Assembly: GCA_900551915.1 (NCBI GenBank)
Contig: URXT01000004.1
Span: 35,146 to 99,145 of the forward strand
Length of the DNA: 64,000 bases
Direction: 5' to 3'
Origin: an uncultured bacterium
GTDB lineage: Bacteria > Cyanobacteriota > Vampirovibrionia > Gastranaerophilales > Gastranaerophilaceae
Each line of letters begins with the position of its first letter. Within the stretch, counting starts at the first letter, position 1. Position numbers and translations under genes: made by a program. The notes below the pieces were generated by a model. That model did not search any database. It had not been told where the DNA came from and saw only the letters and a program-made list of their open reading frames with translations. Below are positions 1 through 7,119 of this stretch, piece by piece.

Positions 1-1296
1 ATTGCTGCCGCAAAGTATTTAAACAGACACGGCGCAGAGGTTTATATTACGGAAAGCCGTGCGCGTGAGGAGAAAGACAACGCGGCAATTGAAGAACTAA
101 ATGAACTTGGTGTAAAAGTCGAGATGGGTGGGCACAGCGATGAATTTATCAAAGACGCTTACCTTGCTGTTACAAGCCCCGGTATTCCGCCGACATCAGA
201 AATTATGCAGAAACTTAAAGCGGAAAATATCAAGGTAATTTCTGAAATTGAACTTGCTTACTCTCAAACCCTCAAACCATTTGTCGCAATTACGGGTACC
301 AATGGCAAAACCACAACAACGGCTTTGATAGCACACATTTTGAGTGAAGAATTTAAAGCTTATCCTTGCGGAAATTACGGTGTGCCGCCGTGCGATTTAC
401 TTGATGGAGATGTTGAAATTTTTGTATGCGAATGCAGTTCTTTCCAGCTTGAATACAGTGACGCGTTCCAGCCGCAGATTTCTGTTTGGACAAACTTCAC
501 GCCCGACCACATAAGCTGGCACGGAAACCTTGAAAATTACTTCAAGGCAAAAGCAAAAATCTTCAAAACTCCAACGACTCCGGCGTTTTCGGTTTTAAAC
601 GCAAAAGATGAAAAGTTGAAAGATTTTGCCAAAGAATGTGGCGGCGAAGTTTTCTTCTTTGGCGAAGAACTTGGCGAAAACTGCTGTTATGTGAAGAATT
701 ACGCTGTTTATTTCAAACGCAGAAACCGCGAAGAACATATTATTGACCTGAAAGACTGTCCGCTTATCGGCGAACATAATTTTCAAAATGTTGAATGCTC
801 TGTAATTGTTGCAAAACTCGAGGGCGTTTCAAACGAACGCATAAAAGCTGCGATTATGAGTTTCAAAGTTCCGGAACACAGGCTTGAAAAATTTGCACAG
901 AAAAACGGAACTGTTTTTTACAACGATTCAAAAGCTACAAACCCTGAAGCGTCGCTTGTTGCAATCCGCTCATTTAAACCGGAAGAAAATGTTGTTTTGA
1001 TTGCGGGCGGACGCGATAAAAATACAGATTTGAAGGAGTTTGACGAGGCTTGCAAAAAGCATATCAAAACAGTTATTCTAATAGGAGAGGCCGCTGACAG
1101 ATTTGAAGAAAATCTTAAAAAAGACGGGTTTGAAAATATAATTCGTGAAGCCACAATGCAAAGTGCAATCGACAAAGCAATTGAATTAAATCCTGATGTT
1201 GTTTTGCTTTCACCGGCATGCGCAAGCTTTGATATGTTCAGCGGATATGAAGAAAGAGGAAAGGTTTTTAAAGAATATGTCTTATCGAAACTATGA
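1..1296 (+). CDS. murD: UDP-N-acetylmuramoyl-L-alanine--D-glutamate ligase, 5' end cut by window edge
   Basis: Cytoplasmic Mur ligase that adds D-glutamate to UDP-MurNAc-L-Ala using ATP in peptidoglycan precursor synthesis. The reading frame is open from base 1, so the gene starts upstream; about 431 codons are visible, which suggests that only some 20 residues of the usual ~450 are missing. The ATG at 124 is internal. Seen in order: end of the N-terminal nucleotide-fold domain, the ATP-binding loop GTNGKTTTT (about base 292), the central-domain stretch FTPDHISWHG, and the C-terminal-domain motifs NDSKATNPEA and GGRDKNTDL. The stop lies 20 bases inside the next gene, so ftsW is probably translationally coupled. 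The order murD-ftsW-murG is that of a division/cell-wall cluster. Confidence 0.95.
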   Translation: MAAAKYLNRHGAEVYITESRAREEKDNAAIEELNELGVKVEMGGHSDEFIKDAYLAVTSPGIPPTSEIMQKLKAENIKVISEIELAYSQTLKPFVAITGTNGKTTTTALIAHILSEEFKAYPCGNYGVPPCDLLDGDVEIFVCECSSFQLEYSDAFQPQISVWTNFTPDHISWHGNLENYFKAKAKIFKTPTTPAFSVLNAKDEKLKDFAKECGGEVFFFGEELGENCCYVKNYAVYFKRRNREEHIIDLKDCPLIGEHNFQNVECSVIVAKLEGVSNERIKAAIMSFKVPEHRLEKFAQKNGTVFYNDSKATNPEASLVAIRSFKPEENVVLIAGGRDKNTDLKEFDEACKKHIKTVILIGEAADRFEENLKKDGFENIIREATMQSAIDKAIELNPDVVLLSPACASFDMFSGYEERGKVFKEYVLSKL

Positions 1297-2479
1297 TAAA
1301 GATAACGGAGACAGATTTAGAGATAATCGCCAGCCTATTCAAAGTGTCATAATTTCATCACCTGACAGAACGCTGCTGGTTGTAGTAACTTTTCTTGTCA
1401 TAATAGGTTTTATGGCAATTTTTTCAGCTTCCGCGCCAAAATGCCTTGATGAAGGCGTTAATCCGGCGCAATTTTTGATTAAACAGGTAATTTGTTTTAT
1501 CGTCGGATTTATCGGGCTAAAATTTTTTACAAACTATGATTACAAAAAACTTGCGCAATGGAATACAATCGTAGCTGCCGGAATTATAATTCTGCTTTTG
1601 CTTGTTGACTTTACACCGCTCGGCGTGACAGTTAACGGTGCAAAAAGATGGATAAATCTTTTCGGATTTCAATTGCAGCCGTCAGAATTTGCAAAACCTG
1701 CTGTTGTGCTGCTTCTTGCTTCTGCCTTCAAAGATAACGGAAATCTTTTTGACGAAGCCAAATGGATAAAGTATTTTATCCCGATTTTGATAATGCTGGC
1801 CTTCATTTTTATGCAGCCAAACCTCAGTATGGTAATTCTGCTTTTGTCCGTGTCTGTTGTAATGTTTCTTTGCGGCGGCGGTTCTTTAAAGCTGTTTTTC
1901 AGCTGCCTTATCGCTGGCATAACAACGGTCGTGTTGGCTCTTACCACAATAATCAAACCTTATCAGCTGCAGCGCTTAAGAATTTGGCGACATCCCGAAA
2001 GTGACCCGCAGGGGGCAGGTTATAACATAATTCAATCACTGATTGCTTTTGCATCAGGCGGATTTAACGGCGTTGGATACGGCGGCTCAATTCAAAAGCT
2101 TTCATATCTGCCAGAATGCCACACTGACTTTATTTTTGCGATTATTGCCGAAGAACTCGGGCTGGTAGGATGTATTCTTGTAATCGGGCTTTTCTGGACA
2201 TTTGTCCACCGCGGTTTTATTGTTGCTTCGCGCTGTCCTGATATGTACGGAAGGCTTCTTGCGGTCGGCATAACTTTTTCAATAGGATTTCAGGCGTTTT
2301 TGAATATAAGCGTTGCGAGTTCTTTTCTTCCGACAACAGGCGTGCCGCTTCCGTTCATTAGTTACGGCGGATCGTCTTTAATAGTGTCTTTGTGGATGGT
2401 CGGAATTCTTTTGAATATTTCTAAAAAACGTATAAAGAAAATAAGGAACCAGGAAAATGACAGAGAAAGACTCCGCTGA
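1277..2479 (+). CDS. ftsW: Lipid II polymerase / SEDS-family cell division protein FtsW
   Basis: Polytopic SEDS protein (400 aa) that polymerises lipid II at the septum with a class B penicillin-binding protein. The ATG at 1277 (MSYRNYDKDN) follows a purine-rich GAAAGAGGAAAGG stretch; the longer in-frame reading from 1196 lies wholly inside murD and gives a non-family N-terminus, so it was rejected. A polar tail of about 35 residues precedes roughly ten hydrophobic spans. Family motifs: PSEFAKPAVVLLLA, the loop HTDFIFAIIAEELGLVG and the C-terminal ISYGGSSLIVSLWMVGILLN. RodA is the alternative member of the family, but the position between murD and murG favours FtsW. It overlaps murG by 23 bases. 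Confidence 0.93.
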   Translation: MSYRNYDKDNGDRFRDNRQPIQSVIISSPDRTLLVVVTFLVIIGFMAIFSASAPKCLDEGVNPAQFLIKQVICFIVGFIGLKFFTNYDYKKLAQWNTIVAAGIIILLLLVDFTPLGVTVNGAKRWINLFGFQLQPSEFAKPAVVLLLASAFKDNGNLFDEAKWIKYFIPILIMLAFIFMQPNLSMVILLLSVSVVMFLCGGGSLKLFFSCLIAGITTVVLALTTIIKPYQLQRLRIWRHPESDPQGAGYNIIQSLIAFASGGFNGVGYGGSIQKLSYLPECHTDFIFAIIAEELGLVGCILVIGLFWTFVHRGFIVASRCPDMYGRLLAVGITFSIGFQAFLNISVASSFLPTTGVPLPFISYGGSSLIVSLWMVGILLNISKKRIKKIRNQENDRERLR

Positions 2480-3584
2480 ACAAAAGACTTTTTTTATAAC
2501 AGGCGGCGGCACAGGCGGACATATTTATCCGGCGATTGCAGTTGCAGATGAACTTTGTGCACGCAAAGCAAAGGTTTTTTACGTTGGCAATCCGAAAAAC
2601 CTTGAGTTTGATATTGTGAAGCAGAAGGGATACGATTTTCTGCCGGTAAATGTTCATGGAATGCCGCGCGGTGCAAAATTGGCGCTTGTTAAATGGATGT
2701 TTGAACTTGGTTTGGCGGTTTTAAAATCGGCCGGATATATTTTAAAATACAAACCTGATGCGGTTTTTGGCACCGGCGGATACGTTTCGGCACCGGCGCT
2801 TTTTGCAGCAAAACTCACGAAAACACCTTATATGCTTCACGATTGCGACGCAAAACCCGGGCTTGTGACAAGAAAATTGTCCGCCGGTGCAAATTGTGTT
2901 TCGCTGGCTTTTGACTGCGCGTCAAAAGAAATTCCGAACAAAAATTGTCTGATTAACGGAAATCCTATAAGAAAAACTTTTAAATCTCTTTCAAAAGAAG
3001 AGGCGCGTCGTTCTCTCGGGCTTGATGATAAATTAACGCTTTGCATAATGGGCGGTTCGCAGGGCGCGCGTTCAATTAACGATGCGGCGGTTGAGGTTTT
3101 GAAAAAGTTTTCAAAAGAATATGATTTGCAGGTGATTTTCCAGACCGGCAAGAAAAATTTTGAACGGGTTATTGAGCAGTTGTTGAAAGTTTATCCTGAT
3201 TACGCAAATGACAAAAATTTGATTATAAAACCGTATTTTGATGACATGGTGACAGTGTTGAAGGCTTCTGATATTGCGGTTTCACGTTCCGGTTCGTTGA
3301 GTTTGTCAGAACTTTCGGCGTCTGGTACTGCCTCAATTCTTGTTCCATATCCGCATGCGGCGGCTGACCATCAGCGCAAAAACGCAAAATACATGCAGGA
3401 AAAAAGTGCGGCATTATATTTGGAAGACGCTGACACAAATTCACAAACCTTATCTGAACTGGTTTCATATTTGCTTGAAAATCGGGAGGAACTCAAAAGA
3501 TTAAAGCAAAATGCGCTTTCACTTGCAAAATATGATGCAGTTGATTTGATTTCAGACAAACTTATCGAAATTAGCAAAGCTTGA
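2457..3584 (+). CDS. murG: UDP-GlcNAc:undecaprenyl-PP-MurNAc-pentapeptide GlcNAc transferase
   Basis: Peripheral membrane GT28-family glycosyltransferase (375 aa) that converts lipid I to lipid II by transferring GlcNAc. The N-terminal glycine-rich loop TGGGTGGHIYPAIAVADEL (about residues 14-32), the GSQGARSIN loop that opens the C-terminal domain, and the UDP-GlcNAc-binding stretch RSGSLSLSELSASGTA with PYPHAAADHQ are all present. Length is normal. The start codon lies within ftsW behind a GGAACCAGG purine run, so the two genes are probably co-translated. This is the last wall gene of the cluster; a separate promoter region follows. Confidence 0.95.
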   Translation: MTEKDSAEQKTFFITGGGTGGHIYPAIAVADELCARKAKVFYVGNPKNLEFDIVKQKGYDFLPVNVHGMPRGAKLALVKWMFELGLAVLKSAGYILKYKPDAVFGTGGYVSAPALFAAKLTKTPYMLHDCDAKPGLVTRKLSAGANCVSLAFDCASKEIPNKNCLINGNPIRKTFKSLSKEEARRSLGLDDKLTLCIMGGSQGARSINDAAVEVLKKFSKEYDLQVIFQTGKKNFERVIEQLLKVYPDYANDKNLIIKPYFDDMVTVLKASDIAVSRSGSLSLSELSASGTASILVPYPHAAADHQRKNAKYMQEKSAALYLEDADTNSQTLSELVSYLLENREELKRLKQNALSLAKYDAVDLISDKLIEISKA

Positions 3585-3606
3585 TTTTTAGGTAAATTTT
3601 TGTTAG

Positions 3607-3635
3607 TATAATAGTGTTATAAATATAATAAGGAG
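3607..3635 (+). promoter_or_regulatory. -10 box and ribosome binding site of the G-tract prepilin gene
   Basis: TATAAT at 3607-3612 and AAGGAG at 3630-3635, the latter 8 bases before ATG 3644. No good -35 box is seen at 16-18 bases. The strong ribosome binding site fixes the translation start upstream of the G10 tract, so the tract lies inside the coding region. Confidence 0.55.
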
Positions 3636-3643
3636 CTGAAAAT

Positions 3644-4400
3644 ATGATTATATCTGAATTTTTACGGGGGGGGGGCACCCGAAAATAATGCTCCTGTAAG
3701 GGTTTTAGCTAATAGCTTAAACAATAAAATTTTTCTTCGAACAGCATTCACTTTAGCTGAAGTTTTAATCACACTTGGGATTATAGGAATAGTTGCTGCA
3801 ATGACCCTGCCAAGTCTTATTGGTAATTACCAGAAAAAAGTTACTGTAAATAAGCTGAAAAAGGCATATACAATTTTGAACCAGGCCTTTAAACGTTCAC
3901 AAATAGATAATGGTGACTATCAATATTGGGCAAAAGGTGTTGATATGGGAATAGATGCATATTACAAATTGTATTGGCACCCGTATTTTCAGATAACTAC
4001 AGTCTGTGACAATTATCAAAAATGCGGGTATAAGGAGGAAAGACCTTGGTTGGGAGCCAATAATGAAAAACTAACTGCCTTATTTAGCCATAAATATTAT
4101 CGAATACCTTTTTTAACTTCAGATGGAATATTGTATTCTTTTTCAATAGCATCTGGCAACGCTAATAATAGTTTCCAAGTTGTATGGGTAGATATTAACG
4201 GACCTAAAAATCCTAATCAATACGGGATAGATGTCTTCTTATTCGCTCCAACTGAAGGCAATGTAATTATGCCTTATTGTTATAATTCATCGGAAAGTTC
4301 AATAAATAAAGAGTGTAGTAAAAATGGTACTGGAGAGTGTTGTGCTGCAAGGATTATGGCTGACGGCTGGGAAATCAAAGGTGATTACCCCTGGAAATAG
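3644..4400 (+). CDS. Prepilin-like protein, out of frame at a G10 tract (probable phase-variable gene)
   Basis: The ATG at 3644 sits 8 bases after a strong AAGGAG (3630-3635), but after 14 codons it reaches a stop at 3686 because of a run of ten G at 3666-3675. With nine (or twelve) G the frame continues to 4400 and gives about 250 residues. These comprise a leader reading LRGGAPENNAPVRVLANS, the type IV prepilin segment FTLAEVLITLGIIG followed by IVAAMTLPS, then a soluble domain ending CCAARIMADGWEIKGDYPW. Only an ATG at 3801, inside the pilin helix, is available downstream in the right frame, and it would remove the signal. The residue before the expected cleavage site is Ala rather than Gly, and the leader (about 34 aa) is long. 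Family: T2SS/T4P pseudopilin-like. The frame break is seen directly; phase variation is inferred and an assembly error remains possible. Confidence 0.8.
3666..3675 (+). repeat. Homopolymeric G10 tract inside a coding region
   Basis: Ten consecutive G in codons 8-11 of the prepilin-like gene, in an otherwise AT-rich window where I noticed no comparable G run. Tracts of this length are prone to slipped-strand mispairing. A count of 9 or 12 restores the downstream frame. Confidence 0.9.
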
Positions 4401-4420
4401 GGAATTTTATTTTTAAAATT

Positions 4421-5809
4421 TCAAGCCAAATATTTCTGTGCAGTTGGTTTGTCAAAAACTTCAATGCTGTTTTTTGAGTGGATGAAAATTATGCAGTTTA
4501 TGATTGATTTTAATGTTTCAAAATCAGAAATTGACATTTTGTTGCGCAAATCCTCCATGTTGTTTGCCAAAAACTCCATAATGACGGTCTTGTTGTCATA
4601 AACAAGGCTTGAAAAATAATCAAAAGCTTCTTTGTTTTTTATCCCTTCAAGATAAATAATATCAGGTGACTGAAACTCGATGAAACGTGAGGCTTTATCC
4701 ATATTAAATCCTACGTTTTCATTAAGTTCACACTGATTTACATTGTTAAGGCTGTATTTTGCAATGCTTTCAAGAGTCATTATATTTTTGTTTTTATTTT
4801 TTTCTGCGCATTCAAGTAACAGCGAATAAATTACATGTGTTTTTCCGCTCAAAGGCGAACCGCAAACAAGGATTACACCGGGCGTATCAAGCGATTGCTT
4901 TACGATTTTTAATTGAGAGTCGCTGGTAATTATTTTATTCAACGATTTAGGCGGCTTGTAAATTTTTAGAAAAATTCTCTCACCCATAATCGTCGGGAAG
5001 GTGGAAATGCTTGCGATTACAGAAATATCATCAACTTTAAAACTCAATTTGCCAAGCTGCGGAACTTCACTTACAGAAGGGTCAAGCTCTGCGAGTGTTT
5101 TAAGATTTGCTGTAAACGAAAGCGTTAAAACTGACGGAATAATACCTTTATTTAAAACTTCACCGTTCTTTTTGAAGTTTACGCCAAGTCCTTCGTCTTC
5201 ACGCTGAAACAGAACTTCATGAACTTCTTCAATAATAGCCTGCTTCAAAATAGCACGGATAATTTTTTGCATGTGAGTGTCAGACAAATCTTCACTGTGA
5301 AGTTCATCGCGCCAGTCAAATCCAGTGGGTTCGCTGGTTGTATAAATCTCGCCAACGCTGATGTCGTTAGGGTAATATTCTTCAATCTTTTTCAAAATCG
5401 CGTTTTCAGAAGCAAGAACAGGTTCAATTGTGCATTCTGCGGTTTCTACGACCCTGTCTATTGCAAATAAATCCAGCGGGTCTGCCATTGCAACGGTCAA
5501 GGCATCTTCAATTTTGAATAAGGGAAGGATTTTAAAACGTTTTGCGTCCGTGTAATTTATGTATTTCAGACATTTTATATCCAAGCTGTAGTCTTCAAGA
5601 TTGACGTATGGTGTATGGAGTTTGTTTTCAAGAAATTTAATCAGAACTTCTTCTGTCAGAATTCCGGAATTTATCAAAGCCTGTCCGATGTTAATGTTTT
5701 GAGCATTTGCAACTTCCTGTGCCTGCTCTAAAGTTTCATAAGGCACAAGCCCTGCTCTTACAAGGTCATATTTAAGTTTTTCCAGCGTTTTGTTAGTTAC
5801 TGCTTCCAT
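4421..5809 (-). CDS. GspE/PilB-like protein with MshEN domain and degenerate ATPase motifs
   Basis: 462 aa. Residues ~5-150 resemble the MshEN/T2SSE N-terminal domain (GQALINSGILTEEVLIKFLE, then a repeat around ILPLFKIEDALTVAMADPLDL), which in PilB/MshE proteins can bind c-di-GMP. Residues ~180-462 resemble the secretion ATPase core, but its motifs are altered: the Walker A position reads GSPLSGKT (317-324) instead of GPTGSGKT, the Asp box reads TLESIAKYS instead of TxEDPxE, and the Walker B region reads PDIIYLEGIKNKE where active members have DPDxxxxGExRD. No CxxC zinc pair is seen. It starts one base inside the stop of the upstream receiver gene (TAATG), so the two are coupled. It may be a regulatory or inactive paralogue of a pilus/secretion motor; this is inference. 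Confidence 0.72.
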   Translation of the reverse strand: MEAVTNKTLEKLKYDLVRAGLVPYETLEQAQEVANAQNINIGQALINSGILTEEVLIKFLENKLHTPYVNLEDYSLDIKCLKYINYTDAKRFKILPLFKIEDALTVAMADPLDLFAIDRVVETAECTIEPVLASENAILKKIEEYYPNDISVGEIYTTSEPTGFDWRDELHSEDLSDTHMQKIIRAILKQAIIEEVHEVLFQREDEGLGVNFKKNGEVLNKGIIPSVLTLSFTANLKTLAELDPSVSEVPQLGKLSFKVDDISVIASISTFPTIMGERIFLKIYKPPKSLNKIITSDSQLKIVKQSLDTPGVILVCGSPLSGKTHVIYSLLLECAEKNKNKNIMTLESIAKYSLNNVNQCELNENVGFNMDKASRFIEFQSPDIIYLEGIKNKEAFDYFSSLVYDNKTVIMEFLANNMEDLRNKMSISDFETLKSIINCIIFIHSKNSIEVFDKPTAQKYLA

Positions 5810-6180
5810 TATTCTTCTGCTTTTAAATACTTATCAACTGTTTTTAACACATTATCCAAATCAAAGGGTTTTGTAATATATTCATCCGCGCCGGTTTCTT
5901 CTCCGATAAGCTTGTCTTCTTCTTGCGAGCGCGCCGTAATCATTAAAATCGGAATGTTTTTGTATTTGCTGTCATATTTCAAAAGCCTGCTTATTTTGTA
6001 GCCGTTAATTTTTGGCATCATAACGTCAAGAATAATCAAATCAGGAATAAGCTCTTTGGCAAGTTTTAAGCCGTCTTCGCCGTTAAAAGCCGTGTAGCAG
6101 CTGTAATCAGAACTTTCCAGAACAAACTTCAAGCTTTCTACAATATCTTGTTCGTCATCTACTATAAGAATTTTTTTCAT
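5809..6180 (-). CDS. Stand-alone response regulator receiver protein (CheY-like)
   Basis: 123-residue single-domain receiver. It has the acidic pair in ILIVDDEQD (residues 8-10), the phospho-acceptor Asp in DLIILDVMMPKINGY (about residue 52), the Thr in PILMITAR and the Lys in EYITKPFD. All catalytic residues are present and there is no output domain. The ATG follows AGAGGAAG on the minus strand. The downstream GspE-like gene overlaps its stop, so phosphorylation of this protein probably acts on that protein. The nearest kinase is the hybrid-type sensor at 7106-8812, but nothing in the sequence proves that pairing. Confidence 0.9.
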   Translation of the reverse strand: MKKILIVDDEQDIVESLKFVLESSDYSCYTAFNGEDGLKLAKELIPDLIILDVMMPKINGYKISRLLKYDSKYKNIPILMITARSQEEDKLIGEETGADEYITKPFDLDNVLKTVDKYLKAEE

Positions 6181-6210
6181 AACTTCCTCTAATCATAATC
6201 CCTTAAGATT

Positions 6211-6219
6211 ATTATAGCA
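6211..6219 (-). promoter_or_regulatory. Extended -10 promoter element for the receiver/GspE-like operon
   Basis: On the minus strand the sequence reads TGCTATAAT, a TGn-extended -10 box, about 30 bases before the receiver ATG. No convincing -35 box is seen, as is usual for extended -10 promoters. Confidence 0.5.
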
Positions 6220-6336
6220 TATCAAATCCCATCTTCCAGCATGTTAAAATTTGTTAATCAGAGCAAATTTCTAAGCAAATATAATTTTGTTTTGTTTTAA
6301 TATCAAAGCAGGTAAAAGCAGGAAGGAAAATTATTT

Positions 6337-7119
6337 ATGTCAATAAAACTAACTTATCCATTAACAAGATTTAACGACTGGCAGGCTATGGGAGCTGTAA
6401 AACGTGCCGCTGATACAAGAACAACCGAAGAATTAACTCAAACAATAAAATTATGGGCAGACCATAATCAGGAAGCCAAAGAATTCCTTCCGCATTTAAA
6501 GGAAATGAACCCGAAACATTTTGGGCTTGTCGCTGACACAATTGAACTTGCACATCGTCGTTCAATACTTCCTAAAAATATAAATATGCTTGGCCAAACA
6601 AGCGCCGGTAAGAGTTTGTTAGGTGTTTTGCTTGATATTTTTCCCCGCGCATCAAAAGAAAACCCGAATGCACTTGATTTTGCGCAGGAAGTTATAAATA
6701 ATACAGATACACTTACTTCAAAATATTTTCTCTGGCAGACAACAGGCGGAATTTTGGAAAACAAATCTGTTTCCGAACATTTCAAAGCTGCAAAGCCGCT
6801 TGTCGAAGCTTTTGCAAAAGAAACCCTGGAACATCCAAATCCATACTCATTTGCAGAACAGGAAGGTTTTATGACATTAGTAAAATCAGTTATTGAACCG
6901 GCTGCTGACCCTAAAAAAATAAGTATAGTCAAAGATGCGCTGGATGCTATCAGCAACAAAGCAATGCTGCATGTTTCAAGCTTTGTGGAAAGCAAAGCTC
7001 CGGTTGAAAAAATTAAAGATAATATTTCAACTGTCGGGCAGGTGACGGCATTGATGGATACAAGCAAAGGCCTTCGTGATATGACGGATTACCTGACTAA
7101 AAACACTAATTTATACTAA
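6337..7119 (+). CDS. Unknown alpha-helical protein with a Walker-A-like GQTSAGKS
   Basis: 260 aa, not recognised. No signal peptide and no clear membrane span; the sequence looks almost entirely helical. Residues 86-93 read GQTSAGKS, matching GxxxxGK(S/T), preceded by the short hydrophobic NINML. No Walker B or switch motif follows, so nucleotide binding is only a possibility. The start is supported by AGGAAGGA 10-17 bases before the ATG. It is flanked by two-component genes on the other strand and its 3' end overlaps the sensor kinase gene by 14 bases (convergent). Confidence 0.7.
   Translation: MSIKLTYPLTRFNDWQAMGAVKRAADTRTTEELTQTIKLWADHNQEAKEFLPHLKEMNPKHFGLVADTIELAHRRSILPKNINMLGQTSAGKSLLGVLLDIFPRASKENPNALDFAQEVINNTDTLTSKYFLWQTTGGILENKSVSEHFKAAKPLVEAFAKETLEHPNPYSFAEQEGFMTLVKSVIEPAADPKKISIVKDALDAISNKAMLHVSSFVESKAPVEKIKDNISTVGQVTALMDTSKGLRDMTDYLTKNTNLY

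Noticed and set aside
1196..1276. Longer N-terminus for ftsW starting inside murD
   Set aside because: The extra 27 residues lie entirely in the murD coding region, look nothing like FtsW, and ATG 1277 has its own purine-rich ribosome binding site.
3644..3688. Independent 14-codon peptide at the G10 tract
   Set aside because: It is the truncated start of the prepilin-like gene; the frame after the tract continues the expected leader, so a separate leader peptide is less likely.
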